NCBI GenBank assembly: GCA_041397725.1
Contig: JAWKVZ010000008.1
Coordinates: 107,355-171,354 of the forward strand
Source: JAGRKR01 sp041397725
GTDB lineage: Bacteria; Pseudomonadota; Alphaproteobacteria; Rhizobiales; Hyphomicrobiaceae
DNA: 64,000 nt
Reading direction: 5' to 3'
In this document: in pieces, positions 1 to 8,125 of the stretch
Layout: each line of letters starts with the position of its first letter
Position numbering within the stretch: the stretch's first letter is position 1
Program-made: the position numbers and the translations under genes
Notes under the pieces: model-generated
The model's database searches: none
What the model was told of the DNA's origin: nothing
The model's input: only the letters and a program-made list of their open reading frames with translations

Positions 1-1
1 C

Positions 2-695
2 AGCCGGATTTGGGTAGAGCGATATGATGCGGCAGGTCAGCTTGTCGGGCAGCGCGAGTATTTCCCGGAGGAGGCATTCACAAATTCCTGCAGTGGGCCG
101 CGTTTGACAGCACTCGGCTCCGGCGAGGTCGTCCTGACTGCTGTAGATACCCAAGGCATTCAACTGTCGTTGAGCGTGACTCTCATCAGCACGGATGGCT
201 CCAGCCACCACAGATCTACATGGAAAGCTACGGCATCACGGGCTTCCCCGCTGCCAGCGTGGACACCGCCGTGTTCGATGACGACAGCTTCCTTATCGGC
301 TAGTTGTCCTCCACGAACCGCAATGGGGCATTTGCGTGGTTCGATGCGCAAGGCAATGTGGTCTCCGAGTGGTTCTATGGATAGGGTCCCCACTCCCGCA
401 CCGCTCTATCCGCACGTTGCAGCGCTCACAGGCAACGGCTCGGCGGCGGTCTGGCGCGATCCGCTGAGCAGTGGCATCCATGGCCGGGTATTCAGCAATC
501 TTAACGCGCCCGTAGGGGACAGAGTTTTCTGTTGGCGCGAACACATTGTCAGATCCAGTGGTTGCCGGCCTCAAAGGGATCGACGCGTTCGTGGTCGGCT
601 ACATCAATGTCGACATCCCAGGCGACACTGACGGCTCCGGGGTGGCCGCTCAGATCGTCGATGCTGGTGGCAATGCTGGGACCACTTTCGTTTGA
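2..695 (+). pseudogene. Decayed remnant of a repeat-type secreted protein
   Basis: One protein can be followed here only by switching frames. The first 200 bases read in frame 2 (with LGSGEVVLTAVD), then frame 1 carries MESYGITGFP and AFAWFDAQGNVVSEWFYG but has TAG codons at 301 and 382, then frame 2 resumes with LTGNGSAAVW and HGRVFSN, and frame 3 gives GYINVDIPGDTDGSGVAAQ up to TGA at 693. The last pieces look like worn copies of the FVVVW...DG..GVFAQRFDA..G repeat of large calcium-binding or RTX-like secreted proteins; that family assignment is from memory. The start lies outside the window. At least three frame changes and two in-frame stops argue for decay rather than a single sequencing error, since nearby genes are intact. 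Confidence 0.6.
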
Positions 696-1028
696 GCAGA
701 TCAACCCTCGGAGGCGGCGGCACCTCCATATCGTTGCGTCGCCGAGATCGATGGCGATCTCTATGAGCTGCTCGATCCGGCGGCAACGGTGCTCGAGAGC
801 AAGCATCCGCTGGCGTCGGTGCTGCTGCGCCGGCGGCTCATCGACGTCACCCTGCAGAAAGCGAAGTCGACACGCTACCGCCATGCTGTGCGGCATGTGC
901 GGGAGATCGAGAGCCAGCAGTCCGACATCACCGACTATGGTCGGCACGAGAGCCACGCCGACTTCGTGGCGCGGCTGAAGCGCGAGCATCCGCGCAAGTC
1001 CGGGTTCTGGTCGTTGCTGGCAGAATGA
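696..1028 (+). pseudogene. C-terminal remnant of a DUF6880-type protein
   Basis: The frame that ends the preceding remnant continues after TGA 693 for about 110 codons to a stop at 1026-1028. It contains IDGDLYELLDPA, LESKHPLASVLLRRRLID, STRYRHAVRHV and HPRKSGFWSLL, which match the C-terminal pattern of DUF6880 proteins (HPLAA.LLLR..ID, SKRY.HAARHL, H.RKSGFWS) as I remember it. The family is several hundred residues long, so only the tail is left, and there is no plausible start or ribosome site except a GTG at 789. The function of DUF6880 is unknown. A short live gene from 789 (79 residues) cannot be excluded. Confidence 0.5.
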
Positions 1029-1062
1029 GCGCTGATTTGACGACACGGATGACGGTGGCCCG

Positions 1063-1863
1063 ATGAGCCCGAACGGAAAAGCTCGCAGCGATGACGATGG
1101 CCATCTCGACGCCGCATTAGGATATCTCAAGCGCGGCTGGGCGGTGGTGCCGGCAGGGGAGCGGGCCAAGCGTCCGATCGTGCCGTGGCAGGCCTATCAG
1201 CACCGGATACCGGGCGAGGCCGAGGTGACGGCCTGGTTCGAGCGGTGGCCGACAGCCAATCTGGCTGTCATCACCGGTGCGATCTCGGGCCTCGTCGTGG
1301 TCGACATCGATCCCAAGAACGATGGCGACCAATTGCTGGCGGCGCTCGAGGCGCGGCACGGGGCGTTGCCGGCAACGGTCGAAGCGATCACTGGCGGCGG
1401 TGGCCGACACATCTATTTCCGGCACCCGGGCCGGGAGGTCCGCAACCGGGTCGGTCTGGCACCCGGCATCGATCTCAGGGGGGACGGTGGCTGCATCATC
1501 GTGCCGCCGTCGGTGCATCCGTCGGGCAAGCGGTACCGCTGGAAGCCGGGCCATGCGCCCGGACAGGTCGACCTCGCTTCGCTGCCGGTGTGGCTGGAGC
1601 AGTCGCGGTTCCTGAGGGACGGCCCGCGCGGACATTCAGCCGGTTACTGGCGTGAACTCGTGCACAAGGGCGTCGAGGAAGGGCAGCGCAATTCCACGAT
1701 CGCCTCGTTCGCCGGGCATCTGCTCTGGCATGGTGTCGACCCCGATGTCGTGCTCGAGCTGATGCTGGCGTGGAATGCTGTGCGCTGCCGACCGCCCCTT
1801 GGTGACGAGGAGGTCATTCGGACGGTGGAGTCAATTGAGCGGACACACGCGCAGAAGAGCTAG
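1063..1863 (+). CDS. Primase-polymerase (prim-pol) domain protein
   Basis: The 266-residue product matches the bifunctional DNA primase/polymerase N-terminal domain found in plasmid, phage and integrative-element replication proteins. Residues 10-190 hold the fold: RGWAVVPAGERAKRPIVPW near the start, the metal-binding strand VVVDIDPKND near residue 85, and the nucleotide-binding segment TGGGGRHIYF near residue 110. The tail from about residue 200 (GQRNSTIASFAGHLL, GDEEVIRTVESI) resembles the PriCT-1 helical domain that follows prim-pol. No helicase domain is attached, so this is the short form. It lies about 120 bases from the 3' end of a tRNA-Ser gene and next to decayed genes, which suggests it is left over from an integrated element. 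Whether it is still active cannot be judged. Confidence 0.85.
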   Translation: MSPNGKARSDDDGHLDAALGYLKRGWAVVPAGERAKRPIVPWQAYQHRIPGEAEVTAWFERWPTANLAVITGAISGLVVVDIDPKNDGDQLLAALEARHGALPATVEAITGGGGRHIYFRHPGREVRNRVGLAPGIDLRGDGGCIIVPPSVHPSGKRYRWKPGHAPGQVDLASLPVWLEQSRFLRDGPRGHSAGYWRELVHKGVEEGQRNSTIASFAGHLLWHGVDPDVVLELMLAWNAVRCRPPLGDEEVIRTVESIERTHAQKS

Positions 1864-1981
1864 GCTGCGGAGGTGGCATGAGCAGAGGGCTGGTAGCCGT
1901 TCTCTGATGTGGGAATGATTGTGGGAACGGCAAGCCGATGAGGCAAATATCTGTTGAAGAACAATCACTTGAAATGAGGCA

Positions 1982-2074
1982 TGGCGGAGACGGAGGGATT
2001 CGAACCCTCGATACGCCTTGACAGCGTATAACGGTTTAGCAAACCGCCGCCTTCAGCCACTCGGCCACGTCTCC
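1982..2074 (-). tRNA. tRNA-Ser (anticodon GCU)
   Basis: On the minus strand the acceptor arms GGAGACG and CGTCTCC pair over 7 bp, a G discriminator follows, and CCA is encoded (TGG at 1982-1984 on the plus strand). The anticodon arm reads GGTTTGCTAAACC with GCT in the loop, the T arm is GAGGGTTCGAATCCCTC, and the long variable arm (about 20 bases) is the class II form expected of serine tRNAs. The 3' end faces the accessory genes at 1-1863, so this is a likely integration site. I found no duplicate of the tRNA 3' end in the window. Confidence 0.95.
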
Positions 2075-2344
2075 GGAACCCAGACGCTATAAGGGGGCCG
2101 GCGGGGGAATGCAAGATCCGTCGCGGCAGGGGGCGCACGTGCGGCAAGTGCCGCACCTGGGGTGGACCGCGGTGCAACGGGGGGGCACGGCGCGCGCGGG
2201 CCGGTCCGACTGCCGGCATCGACGTTGCCAGTCCACCGACGTTGCCAGCCTGCCGCCGTTGCGGTTTAGTCGGGATGGGCTTGGCGCGTCCCGGCAAGGA
2301 TCGGTGCGGCTGCCCGGCGCTGGGCATTGAGGTAGGGGGCGCGG

Positions 2345-3223
2345 ATGCTCGACAGCATCTCAGGTGTGGACCACATCGTCATCGCGACGCGGGATCTCGC
2401 GGCGGCGGCCGCGGCCTGGCAGCGGCTCGGCTTCACCATTGCGCCGCGCGGTGTGCATAGTGCCCATCTCGGCACCGCCAATCACACGATCATGCTCACC
2501 GACGACTATATCGAGCTGCTCGGCGTCGTCGCCCCGACGCCGCACAACGCCCCGACACGGGTGCTCCTGGAGGGGGGCGACGGGCTCGAGCGCATCGCGC
2601 TGCGGGCACGCGACGCTCAGCGGCTCGCGGACGAACTCGCCGGGCGCGGGATTGCGGCAACCGGACCTCTCGACTTCGGCCGGCCGGTCGATCTGCCTGC
2701 CGGCGGGCGCTCGGAGGCGCGCTTTCGCACCGTCTTCTGGCCGGTGGACAAGCGTCCCGGCGGCGCGCGGCTGTTCGCCTGCGAGCACCTCACCCCCGAT
2801 GTCGTCTGGCTGCCCGAGCTGACACGGCACGCGAATACGGCCGAGCGACTCGTCGAGGTGACGCTCGTGACGCCCTCGGCCGCGGCCGATGCGGCACTGC
2901 TAGCGGACATGCTCGACGCCCCGGCGGAGGCGGGTGCGGCCGGCTGGCGTGTCGCGACCGCGCCTGGCGCCGCGGCCATCCGCTGCGTGGCGCGCGAGCC
3001 GTTGCTGGCCGCCCGGCCCGAGCTCGATGCGACGCAGGTCGCAGCCCGCGGCACCATCGTGACGATTGCCGTCGCCTCGCTGGAAGCCGCCGTGGCGGCA
3101 GCGCCGGGGGCGATGCGCGTCGCAAGCCGGGCGATCGTGCCCGCGTCAGCCGCGAACGGCGTGGCCGTGGTCTTCGAGGCCGGCGACGGTGGCGGCGCGG
3201 CGGCGACCAGCGGGGAGGCGTGA
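2345..3223 (+). CDS. VOC (glyoxalase-like) family protein
   Basis: The 292-residue product opens with ISGVDHIVIATRDLAAA and continues with LGTANHTIMLTDDYIELLGVV, the two beta-alpha-beta halves typical of the vicinal oxygen chelate fold and of the glyoxalase-like domain type. Candidate metal ligands are His10 and the Glu of YIELLG. The second half (LVEVTLVTPSAA onward) is an alanine-rich partner module. The gene stops 3 bases before the downstream ThDP enzyme, so the two are almost certainly co-transcribed and may act in one pathway. The substrate is not predictable from sequence. The ATG start has GAGG about 10 bases upstream. Confidence 0.75.
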   Translation: MLDSISGVDHIVIATRDLAAAAAAWQRLGFTIAPRGVHSAHLGTANHTIMLTDDYIELLGVVAPTPHNAPTRVLLEGGDGLERIALRARDAQRLADELAGRGIAATGPLDFGRPVDLPAGGRSEARFRTVFWPVDKRPGGARLFACEHLTPDVVWLPELTRHANTAERLVEVTLVTPSAAADAALLADMLDAPAEAGAAGWRVATAPGAAAIRCVAREPLLAARPELDATQVAARGTIVTIAVASLEAAVAAAPGAMRVASRAIVPASAANGVAVVFEAGDGGGAAATSGEA

Positions 3224-3226
3224 GCG

Positions 3227-4888
3227 ATGCGCGGGCGCGACGTTCTGCTGGACAGCCTGGCCCTGCACGGCGTCGAGCTGGTGTTCGGCAATCCCGGCAC
3301 GACCGAGAGCCCGCTGCTCGACGGTCTCGCGGCGCGTGACGACATCCGCTACGTGACGGCGCTGCACGAGGGCGTGGCGCTCGGTGCGGCGAGCTACTAT
3401 GCGCAGGCGAGCGGCCGCACCGGCGTGGTCAACGTGCACGTCGCACCGGGTCTCGGCAACGCGCTCGGGATGCTCTACGGCGCCCTCAAGGCCGGCTCGC
3501 CGCTGCTGGTGACGGCAGGTCAGCAGGACACGCGCCTCAGATTGTCCGATCCCGTGCTCGGTCACGACCTCGTGGCCATGGCGCGGCCGCTCGTGAAGTG
3601 GAGCGTCGAGCCGACCACTGCCGACGAGATGGCGCCGATCCTGCAACGGGCCTTCAAGATCGCCCACGATCCGCCAGAGGGGCCGGTCTTCGTCTCGCTA
3701 CCCATCGACGTGATGGAGCAGGAGACGACAATCGGGGCGACGGCGGCGGGTCTGCTCTATCGGCGCGCACAGCCCGATCCGGCGGGGGTGGCCGCGGCGG
3801 CCCGGCTGCTGGCGGCCTCGGCGGCGCCGGTCATCGTCGCCGGCGACGACGTGGCGCGCGGTGGCGCCAGCGCGGCGCTGATGGCGCTCGCCGAGCAAGT
3901 GGGAGCGCAGGTCTGGCACGAGGGGCTGCACATGCACGCGGCTGTGCCGAGCGGACATCCACACGTACGCCTCGGACTGCCGCTCGATCCGGCCGGCATG
4001 CGCCAGGCGCTCGACGGGGCGGATCTCGTGCTGCTGGTCGGCGGCCCGTTCTTCGAGCACGTATGGTTCGCACCGGGCGGCAGCCTGCCAGCCGGCGCCA
4101 AGGTCGTGCAGCTCGAGGCGACGGCGCAGCGACTGGCCGGCAATTTTACCGTTACGGTCGGCATCGTCGGCGATCTCGCGGCGACCCTCACGGCGCTCTC
4201 CGCGGCGTTGGCCCGCGCCGAACCGGCCGAGGCCGGCCCTGCCGCGGCGCGACGCAGGGCGCTTGCGGCCCGCAAGACCGCCGAGGTCGAGGCCCAGGCG
4301 GCGCGCGCGCGCAAGGCCTGGACGCGCCGGCCGGTCGCCATGGCGCGGGTCATGGCCGAGGTCCGGGCGGCGCTTCCGCCCGGCGCCATCGTCGTCGACG
4401 AGACCATCACGGCCAGCCTCGATCTGGCGCGGACGCTGGAGTTCGGCGGGCCGGGCGACTACTTCGGCGGTCGCGGCGGCGGCATCGGTCAGGGGCTCGC
4501 GGGCGCGCTCGGCGTCAAGGCGGCCATGCCCGAGCGGCCGGTCGTCTGCCTCAGTGGCGACGGCTCGGCCATGTACAGCATTCAGGCGCTCTGGACATCC
4601 GCCCACGCCGGGCTGCCGGTGGTGTTCGTGATCCTTGCCAACGGCGAGTACCGTGTCCTCAAGCACAACCTGGACATCTATCGTGATCGCTTCGCCGTCC
4701 GCTCGAATGCGACTTATCCACACATGGACCTCGCGGCGCCGGCCCTCGGTTTCGTCGACATGGCGCGCGGAATGGGCGTTGCCGGTGAACGGGTGGAGGA
4801 TGGCGACGACATCGCCGCCGCGCTGGCGCGCGCCTTCGCCAGCGGCGCGCCCTATCTGGTCGAGATCGCCGTCGAGCGCAAACGCTGA
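3227..4888 (+). CDS. ThDP-dependent decarboxylase, benzoylformate decarboxylase/acetolactate synthase family
   Basis: The 553-residue length is normal for this superfamily. The N-terminal pyrimidine-binding domain carries FGNPGTTE, the proposed catalytic glutamate in ALHEGVALGAA (about residue 48) and VNVHVAPGLGNALGML. A central domain follows, and the pyrophosphate-binding motif is GDGSAMYSIQALW near residue 445 with the expected Asn in ILANGEYR. Glutamate after a leucine-histidine pair and the general pattern fit benzoylformate or phenylpyruvate-type decarboxylases as well as unassigned acetolactate synthase relatives, so the substrate is left open. GGGGAGG lies just before the ATG. Coupling to the VOC gene suggests a shared small catabolic pathway. 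Confidence 0.8.
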   Translation: MRGRDVLLDSLALHGVELVFGNPGTTESPLLDGLAARDDIRYVTALHEGVALGAASYYAQASGRTGVVNVHVAPGLGNALGMLYGALKAGSPLLVTAGQQDTRLRLSDPVLGHDLVAMARPLVKWSVEPTTADEMAPILQRAFKIAHDPPEGPVFVSLPIDVMEQETTIGATAAGLLYRRAQPDPAGVAAAARLLAASAAPVIVAGDDVARGGASAALMALAEQVGAQVWHEGLHMHAAVPSGHPHVRLGLPLDPAGMRQALDGADLVLLVGGPFFEHVWFAPGGSLPAGAKVVQLEATAQRLAGNFTVTVGIVGDLAATLTALSAALARAEPAEAGPAAARRRALAARKTAEVEAQAARARKAWTRRPVAMARVMAEVRAALPPGAIVVDETITASLDLARTLEFGGPGDYFGGRGGGIGQGLAGALGVKAAMPERPVVCLSGDGSAMYSIQALWTSAHAGLPVVFVILANGEYRVLKHNLDIYRDRFAVRSNATYPHMDLAAPALGFVDMARGMGVAGERVEDGDDIAAALARAFASGAPYLVEIAVERKR

Positions 4889-5223
4889 CCCATCGGCCCG
4901 GCCACGCCAATGACCGACGTCCCCTGAGCGCCTCGCTGCTCGCGGAAAAAGCACTTCTCTCTCATGATGTTGTTCATGGATGGAGCTGCGCCCGCGCTTG
5001 GAATAGCCCGGCGGCATGGTTATAGTGGCGGCCGTGGCAGAGGAGGGGAGGCGCGGTCGCATCGGCGGCTGCGCACACACACACCGTCCGACAGTCAGGA
5101 ACAGCGCGATCCCTCTTGTGGCGGTCCAACGACAGAGCCGCACGGTTGCGGTGTTGTTGTCAGGGCACTGTAGAGTGTGGCAATACCTTTCCACAGGACC
5201 GCTTGATGAGGAGCGACCTAAGG
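4889..5223 (+). other. Intergenic stretch, no gene recognised
   Basis: These 335 bases separate the ThDP enzyme from the OmpA-repeat gene, both on the plus strand. I see no RNA gene, no coding segment with family resemblance and no U-tailed hairpin. The promoter of the OmpA gene presumably lies here, but no convincing -35/-10 pair stands out. Confidence 0.5.
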
Positions 5224-7938
5224 ATGAGATGCAGACCGACACGGTGGCTCTGGGGGCTCATTCCGATCGCGTTGCTGGCCTGGTACACAGTGCGCTCGGA
5301 GCATGTGCGCATCGAGCAGGATCTCAAGGCCCGGACGTTTCAGGCGCTGAAGAGTGAAGGCCTCACGTGGGCCGGCACGGGCTTCTCGGGCCGCGACGGC
5401 ATCCTTGCCGGTCGCGCCAGCGAGGAAGGCGAGCCGTCGCGCGCGCTGCAGATCATCAAGCGGACCTGGGGCGTCCGCGTCGTCGACAATCAGACCGGCC
5501 TCATCGACAAGGTCGAGAAGTTCCTCTGGTCGGCGAGCCGCAAGGAAGCCAACGGCAAGGGCGGCCGGATCAAGCTGTCGGGCTTCGTCCCCAACGAGGA
5601 ATCGAAAAAGGCCATCATCGGGCTGGTGAAGGCGACGTTCCCCGGCCACGAGGTCGACGACCGCACGAAGCTGGCGCGCGGCGCGCCGGACCGCAAGGTT
5701 TGGTTCGGTGGCGTGTCCTTCGCGCTGAAGCAGCTCTCGCGCCTGAAGCGGGGGCAAGTGGACCTCGAGAACATCGATCTGACCGTGACGGGCGAGGCCG
5801 TCGATGCGCCCTCCTACAAGAGTGTGCAGTCGGCCCTGAGGGGCGGGCTTCCCTCGGGCGTCAAGCTCAAGGCGGACCGGGTGACGCCGCCGGTCATGTC
5901 GCCCTATCTCTGGGGCGCGCAGTTCGCGGGAGGTCGCTTGACCCTGTCGGGGCACGTGCCGTCGGAGGCCGTGCGCGAGCGTCTCTACGCTGCCGTCAAG
6001 AGGCACTTCCCCAAGGCCGGTCTGCTGGACCGCATGGAGCTGGCGGCCGGTGAGCCGGACAGCTGGATCGCCGGCATCGAGGTGATCTTGCGCGAGATGG
6101 CGCGGCTCGAGTCCGGCACGGCCAAGCTCGAGGACGCCACCCTGTCGCTGCGCGGCGTTGCGATCCGCGAGGATACCGCCAAGTCTGTCATGCAGAGTGT
6201 CCATCGCGGCCTGCCGCCGATCTTCCGCTCCAGCGAGCAGGTCACCTTCCGCGAGCCGACGCTGAAGCCGGTGAGCCCGTTCACGACCACGGTGACCGCC
6301 GATGCGCGCCAGATCGTGCTCGTCGGCTATGCGCCGAGCGCGCAAAGCATCGTCGCCATCGAATCGGGAGCCCGCACGCGCCTGCCGGGCCGCACGGTCG
6401 TCAATCGTCTGCGTGTCGCGGCCGGTGCGCCGGAAGGCTGGGCGGGCTGTGTCGACGCCGGCCTTGTCAGCCTGGGCCGACTTGGCGCGGGCGAGGTGGC
6501 GATCAGCGACAAGAAGCTGCTGCTGACGGCGACGACGGAGGACGAGAAGCTCTACGACGCCCTTCCGGGCGAGCTGCGCGTCAAGGCCGACCGCGCCTGT
6601 GAGACGACCGCCCGTCTGACGCTCAAGCTTCCGCCCGAGCCCAACCTCAACTGGAAGGCGCGCCTGGAAAGCGGGCAGGTGGTGCTTGAGGGCGAAGTTC
6701 CGAGTGCCGAGGTGCAGGCCGAGCTGGTCAAGGCTGCCAAGACCCAGTTCAAGGGGGCAACCGTCGTCGATCGCACCCGCATCGTCGCTGGCCGCAGCGC
6801 CAAGTGGCGCAGGGTCGCTCTCGTCGGCATCGCCCAGCTCCGGCGTCTGCGCAGCGGTGAGGCGCACATCTTCGGCAGCGAGCTGACCTTGAGCGGTTTC
6901 GCCGGCGACGAGGCGTCGCTCGGCGCCATCCGCCGCGACCTGCAGGGTGAGCTGCCCAAGGGCTATGTAGGACGCGAGCGCGTCGAGGTGCGCTCCGATG
7001 CGATGCTCTGGTCGGCCCAGGAGGCCAAGCGCAAGGCCGAGCAGGAGGCCAAGCGCAAGGCGCAGGATGAAGCCAAGCGTCGCGCCGCCCAGGAGGAGAT
7101 GGAAGCCCGCATCCGCCGGGATCTGGAAGAGGCGCGCCGGCAGGTCGAGGCCGAGGCCCGGCGGCCGTATTCCGCTGGCGCCGAGCTCGACGGTGCGAAG
7201 TTGCGGCTGACCGGCGAGGTCCCCGACGAAGCGTCGCGCGCGGCCATCGTGGCCTTTGCGAAGGGCGAGAGGGCCGGGCTGCTCGTCGAGGACGCCATGA
7301 CCGTGATGGCGACCGGCGCGCCTGCCGACTGGACTCGCGAGCTGCAACTCGGCCTGCGCCAGCTCGTCAAGTTGAAGAGCGGACGCCTGCAACTCGACAA
7401 GTCCGCTGGCCTCACACTCGACGGCGTCACCGACAGCCGGCAGGTCGAGCGGGCGGTCACGCGTGGCTTCCCCCGCTACGTGCGCGGCAAGAGGCCGGCC
7501 GTGACGGTGCGCTATCAGGCCCCGAAGGTGGATGTGACGCGTGAGCTGCAACGCAAGGGCACGGTAACTCCCGACGTGTGTCAGGAGCTGTTGCGCTCCG
7601 TCGCCGTGACCGGCGTCATTCGCTTTGCGACCGGCAGCGCCGTCATCGTCAAGGACAGCTATCCGACGCTGGACAAGCTGGCCATCGTCGCCAACAAGTG
7701 CCCCTCCGTGCGCTTCGAGATCTCCGGGCATACGGATTCGACCGGCTCCGACCGCCGCAACCGCGACCTCTCCCGCATGCGCGCCGAGTCCATCGCGGCC
7801 TATCTGGCCAAGTCCGGAGTCAAGCGCGCGCGGATGCACACGGTCGGCTACGGCTCGTCGAAACCGGTCGCACCCAACAACTCGCCCGAGAACATGGCTC
7901 GGAACCGGCGCATCGAGTTCACGGTCAAGTTCGACTGA
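5224..7938 (+). CDS. OmpA-family envelope protein with five internal repeats
   Basis: With the ATG at 5224 (GAGGAG ten bases upstream) the product has 904 residues. A membrane anchor lies at residues 7-20 (RWLWGLIPIALLAWY). Five tandem units of about 125 residues begin near residues 103, 229, 354, 478 and 649; each has a G-x-L-x-L-x-G-x-VPSE core, then a DR.....GAP..W segment and RL.SG, a pattern like repeated BON-type modules. A charged heptad-like segment rich in EAKRKA (about 599-648) is inserted before unit 5. Residues 793-904 form an OmpA peptidoglycan-binding domain with FEISGHTDSTGS, RMRAESIAAYL and NRRIEF. It probably links the inner membrane or periplasm to the wall. A 35-codon gene and a helix-hairpin-helix protein follow in the same direction. 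Confidence 0.85.
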   Translation: MRCRPTRWLWGLIPIALLAWYTVRSEHVRIEQDLKARTFQALKSEGLTWAGTGFSGRDGILAGRASEEGEPSRALQIIKRTWGVRVVDNQTGLIDKVEKFLWSASRKEANGKGGRIKLSGFVPNEESKKAIIGLVKATFPGHEVDDRTKLARGAPDRKVWFGGVSFALKQLSRLKRGQVDLENIDLTVTGEAVDAPSYKSVQSALRGGLPSGVKLKADRVTPPVMSPYLWGAQFAGGRLTLSGHVPSEAVRERLYAAVKRHFPKAGLLDRMELAAGEPDSWIAGIEVILREMARLESGTAKLEDATLSLRGVAIREDTAKSVMQSVHRGLPPIFRSSEQVTFREPTLKPVSPFTTTVTADARQIVLVGYAPSAQSIVAIESGARTRLPGRTVVNRLRVAAGAPEGWAGCVDAGLVSLGRLGAGEVAISDKKLLLTATTEDEKLYDALPGELRVKADRACETTARLTLKLPPEPNLNWKARLESGQVVLEGEVPSAEVQAELVKAAKTQFKGATVVDRTRIVAGRSAKWRRVALVGIAQLRRLRSGEAHIFGSELTLSGFAGDEASLGAIRRDLQGELPKGYVGRERVEVRSDAMLWSAQEAKRKAEQEAKRKAQDEAKRRAAQEEMEARIRRDLEEARRQVEAEARRPYSAGAELDGAKLRLTGEVPDEASRAAIVAFAKGERAGLLVEDAMTVMATGAPADWTRELQLGLRQLVKLKSGRLQLDKSAGLTLDGVTDSRQVERAVTRGFPRYVRGKRPAVTVRYQAPKVDVTRELQRKGTVTPDVCQELLRSVAVTGVIRFATGSAVIVKDSYPTLDKLAIVANKCPSVRFEISGHTDSTGSDRRNRDLSRMRAESIAAYLAKSGVKRARMHTVGYGSSKPVAPNNSPENMARNRRIEFTVKFD

Positions 7939-7969
7939 GGCGGCGGATCGTCGAGGGAAAAGGTGAGCA

Positions 7970-8077
7970 ATGGACTACCTTCTGGTCAAACTGCTGCCCT
8001 ATGCCATCGGGGCATTCGTTATCGGTCTCTTTTTCGGCTGGTTCGCCTGCACGCCCTCGGACGACGAGCAGGCGTGA
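7970..8077 (+). CDS. Short single-span membrane peptide, 35 residues
   Basis: An ATG preceded by GGGAAAAGGTGAG opens a 35-codon frame ending at TGA 8075. The product starts MDYLLVKLLPYAIGAF and runs into VIGLFFGWFAC, so nearly the whole peptide is one hydrophobic helix with an acidic tail (PSDDEQA). It lies 31 bases after the OmpA gene and 48 bases before the next gene. Spacing, ribosome site and a clean helix support a real gene, though the function is unknown. A small subunit or anchor for one of its neighbours is my guess only. Confidence 0.7.
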   Translation: MDYLLVKLLPYAIGAFVIGLFFGWFACTPSDDEQA

Positions 8078-8125
8078 GGCAGGTCGGGGTCTGACGGACG
8101 CACGCGGCAGAGGGAGGCTGCAAGA

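Noticed and set aside
5218..7839. 873-codon open frame opposite the OmpA gene
   Set aside because: It is the complement of a codon-biased gene and shows no motif or ribosome site.
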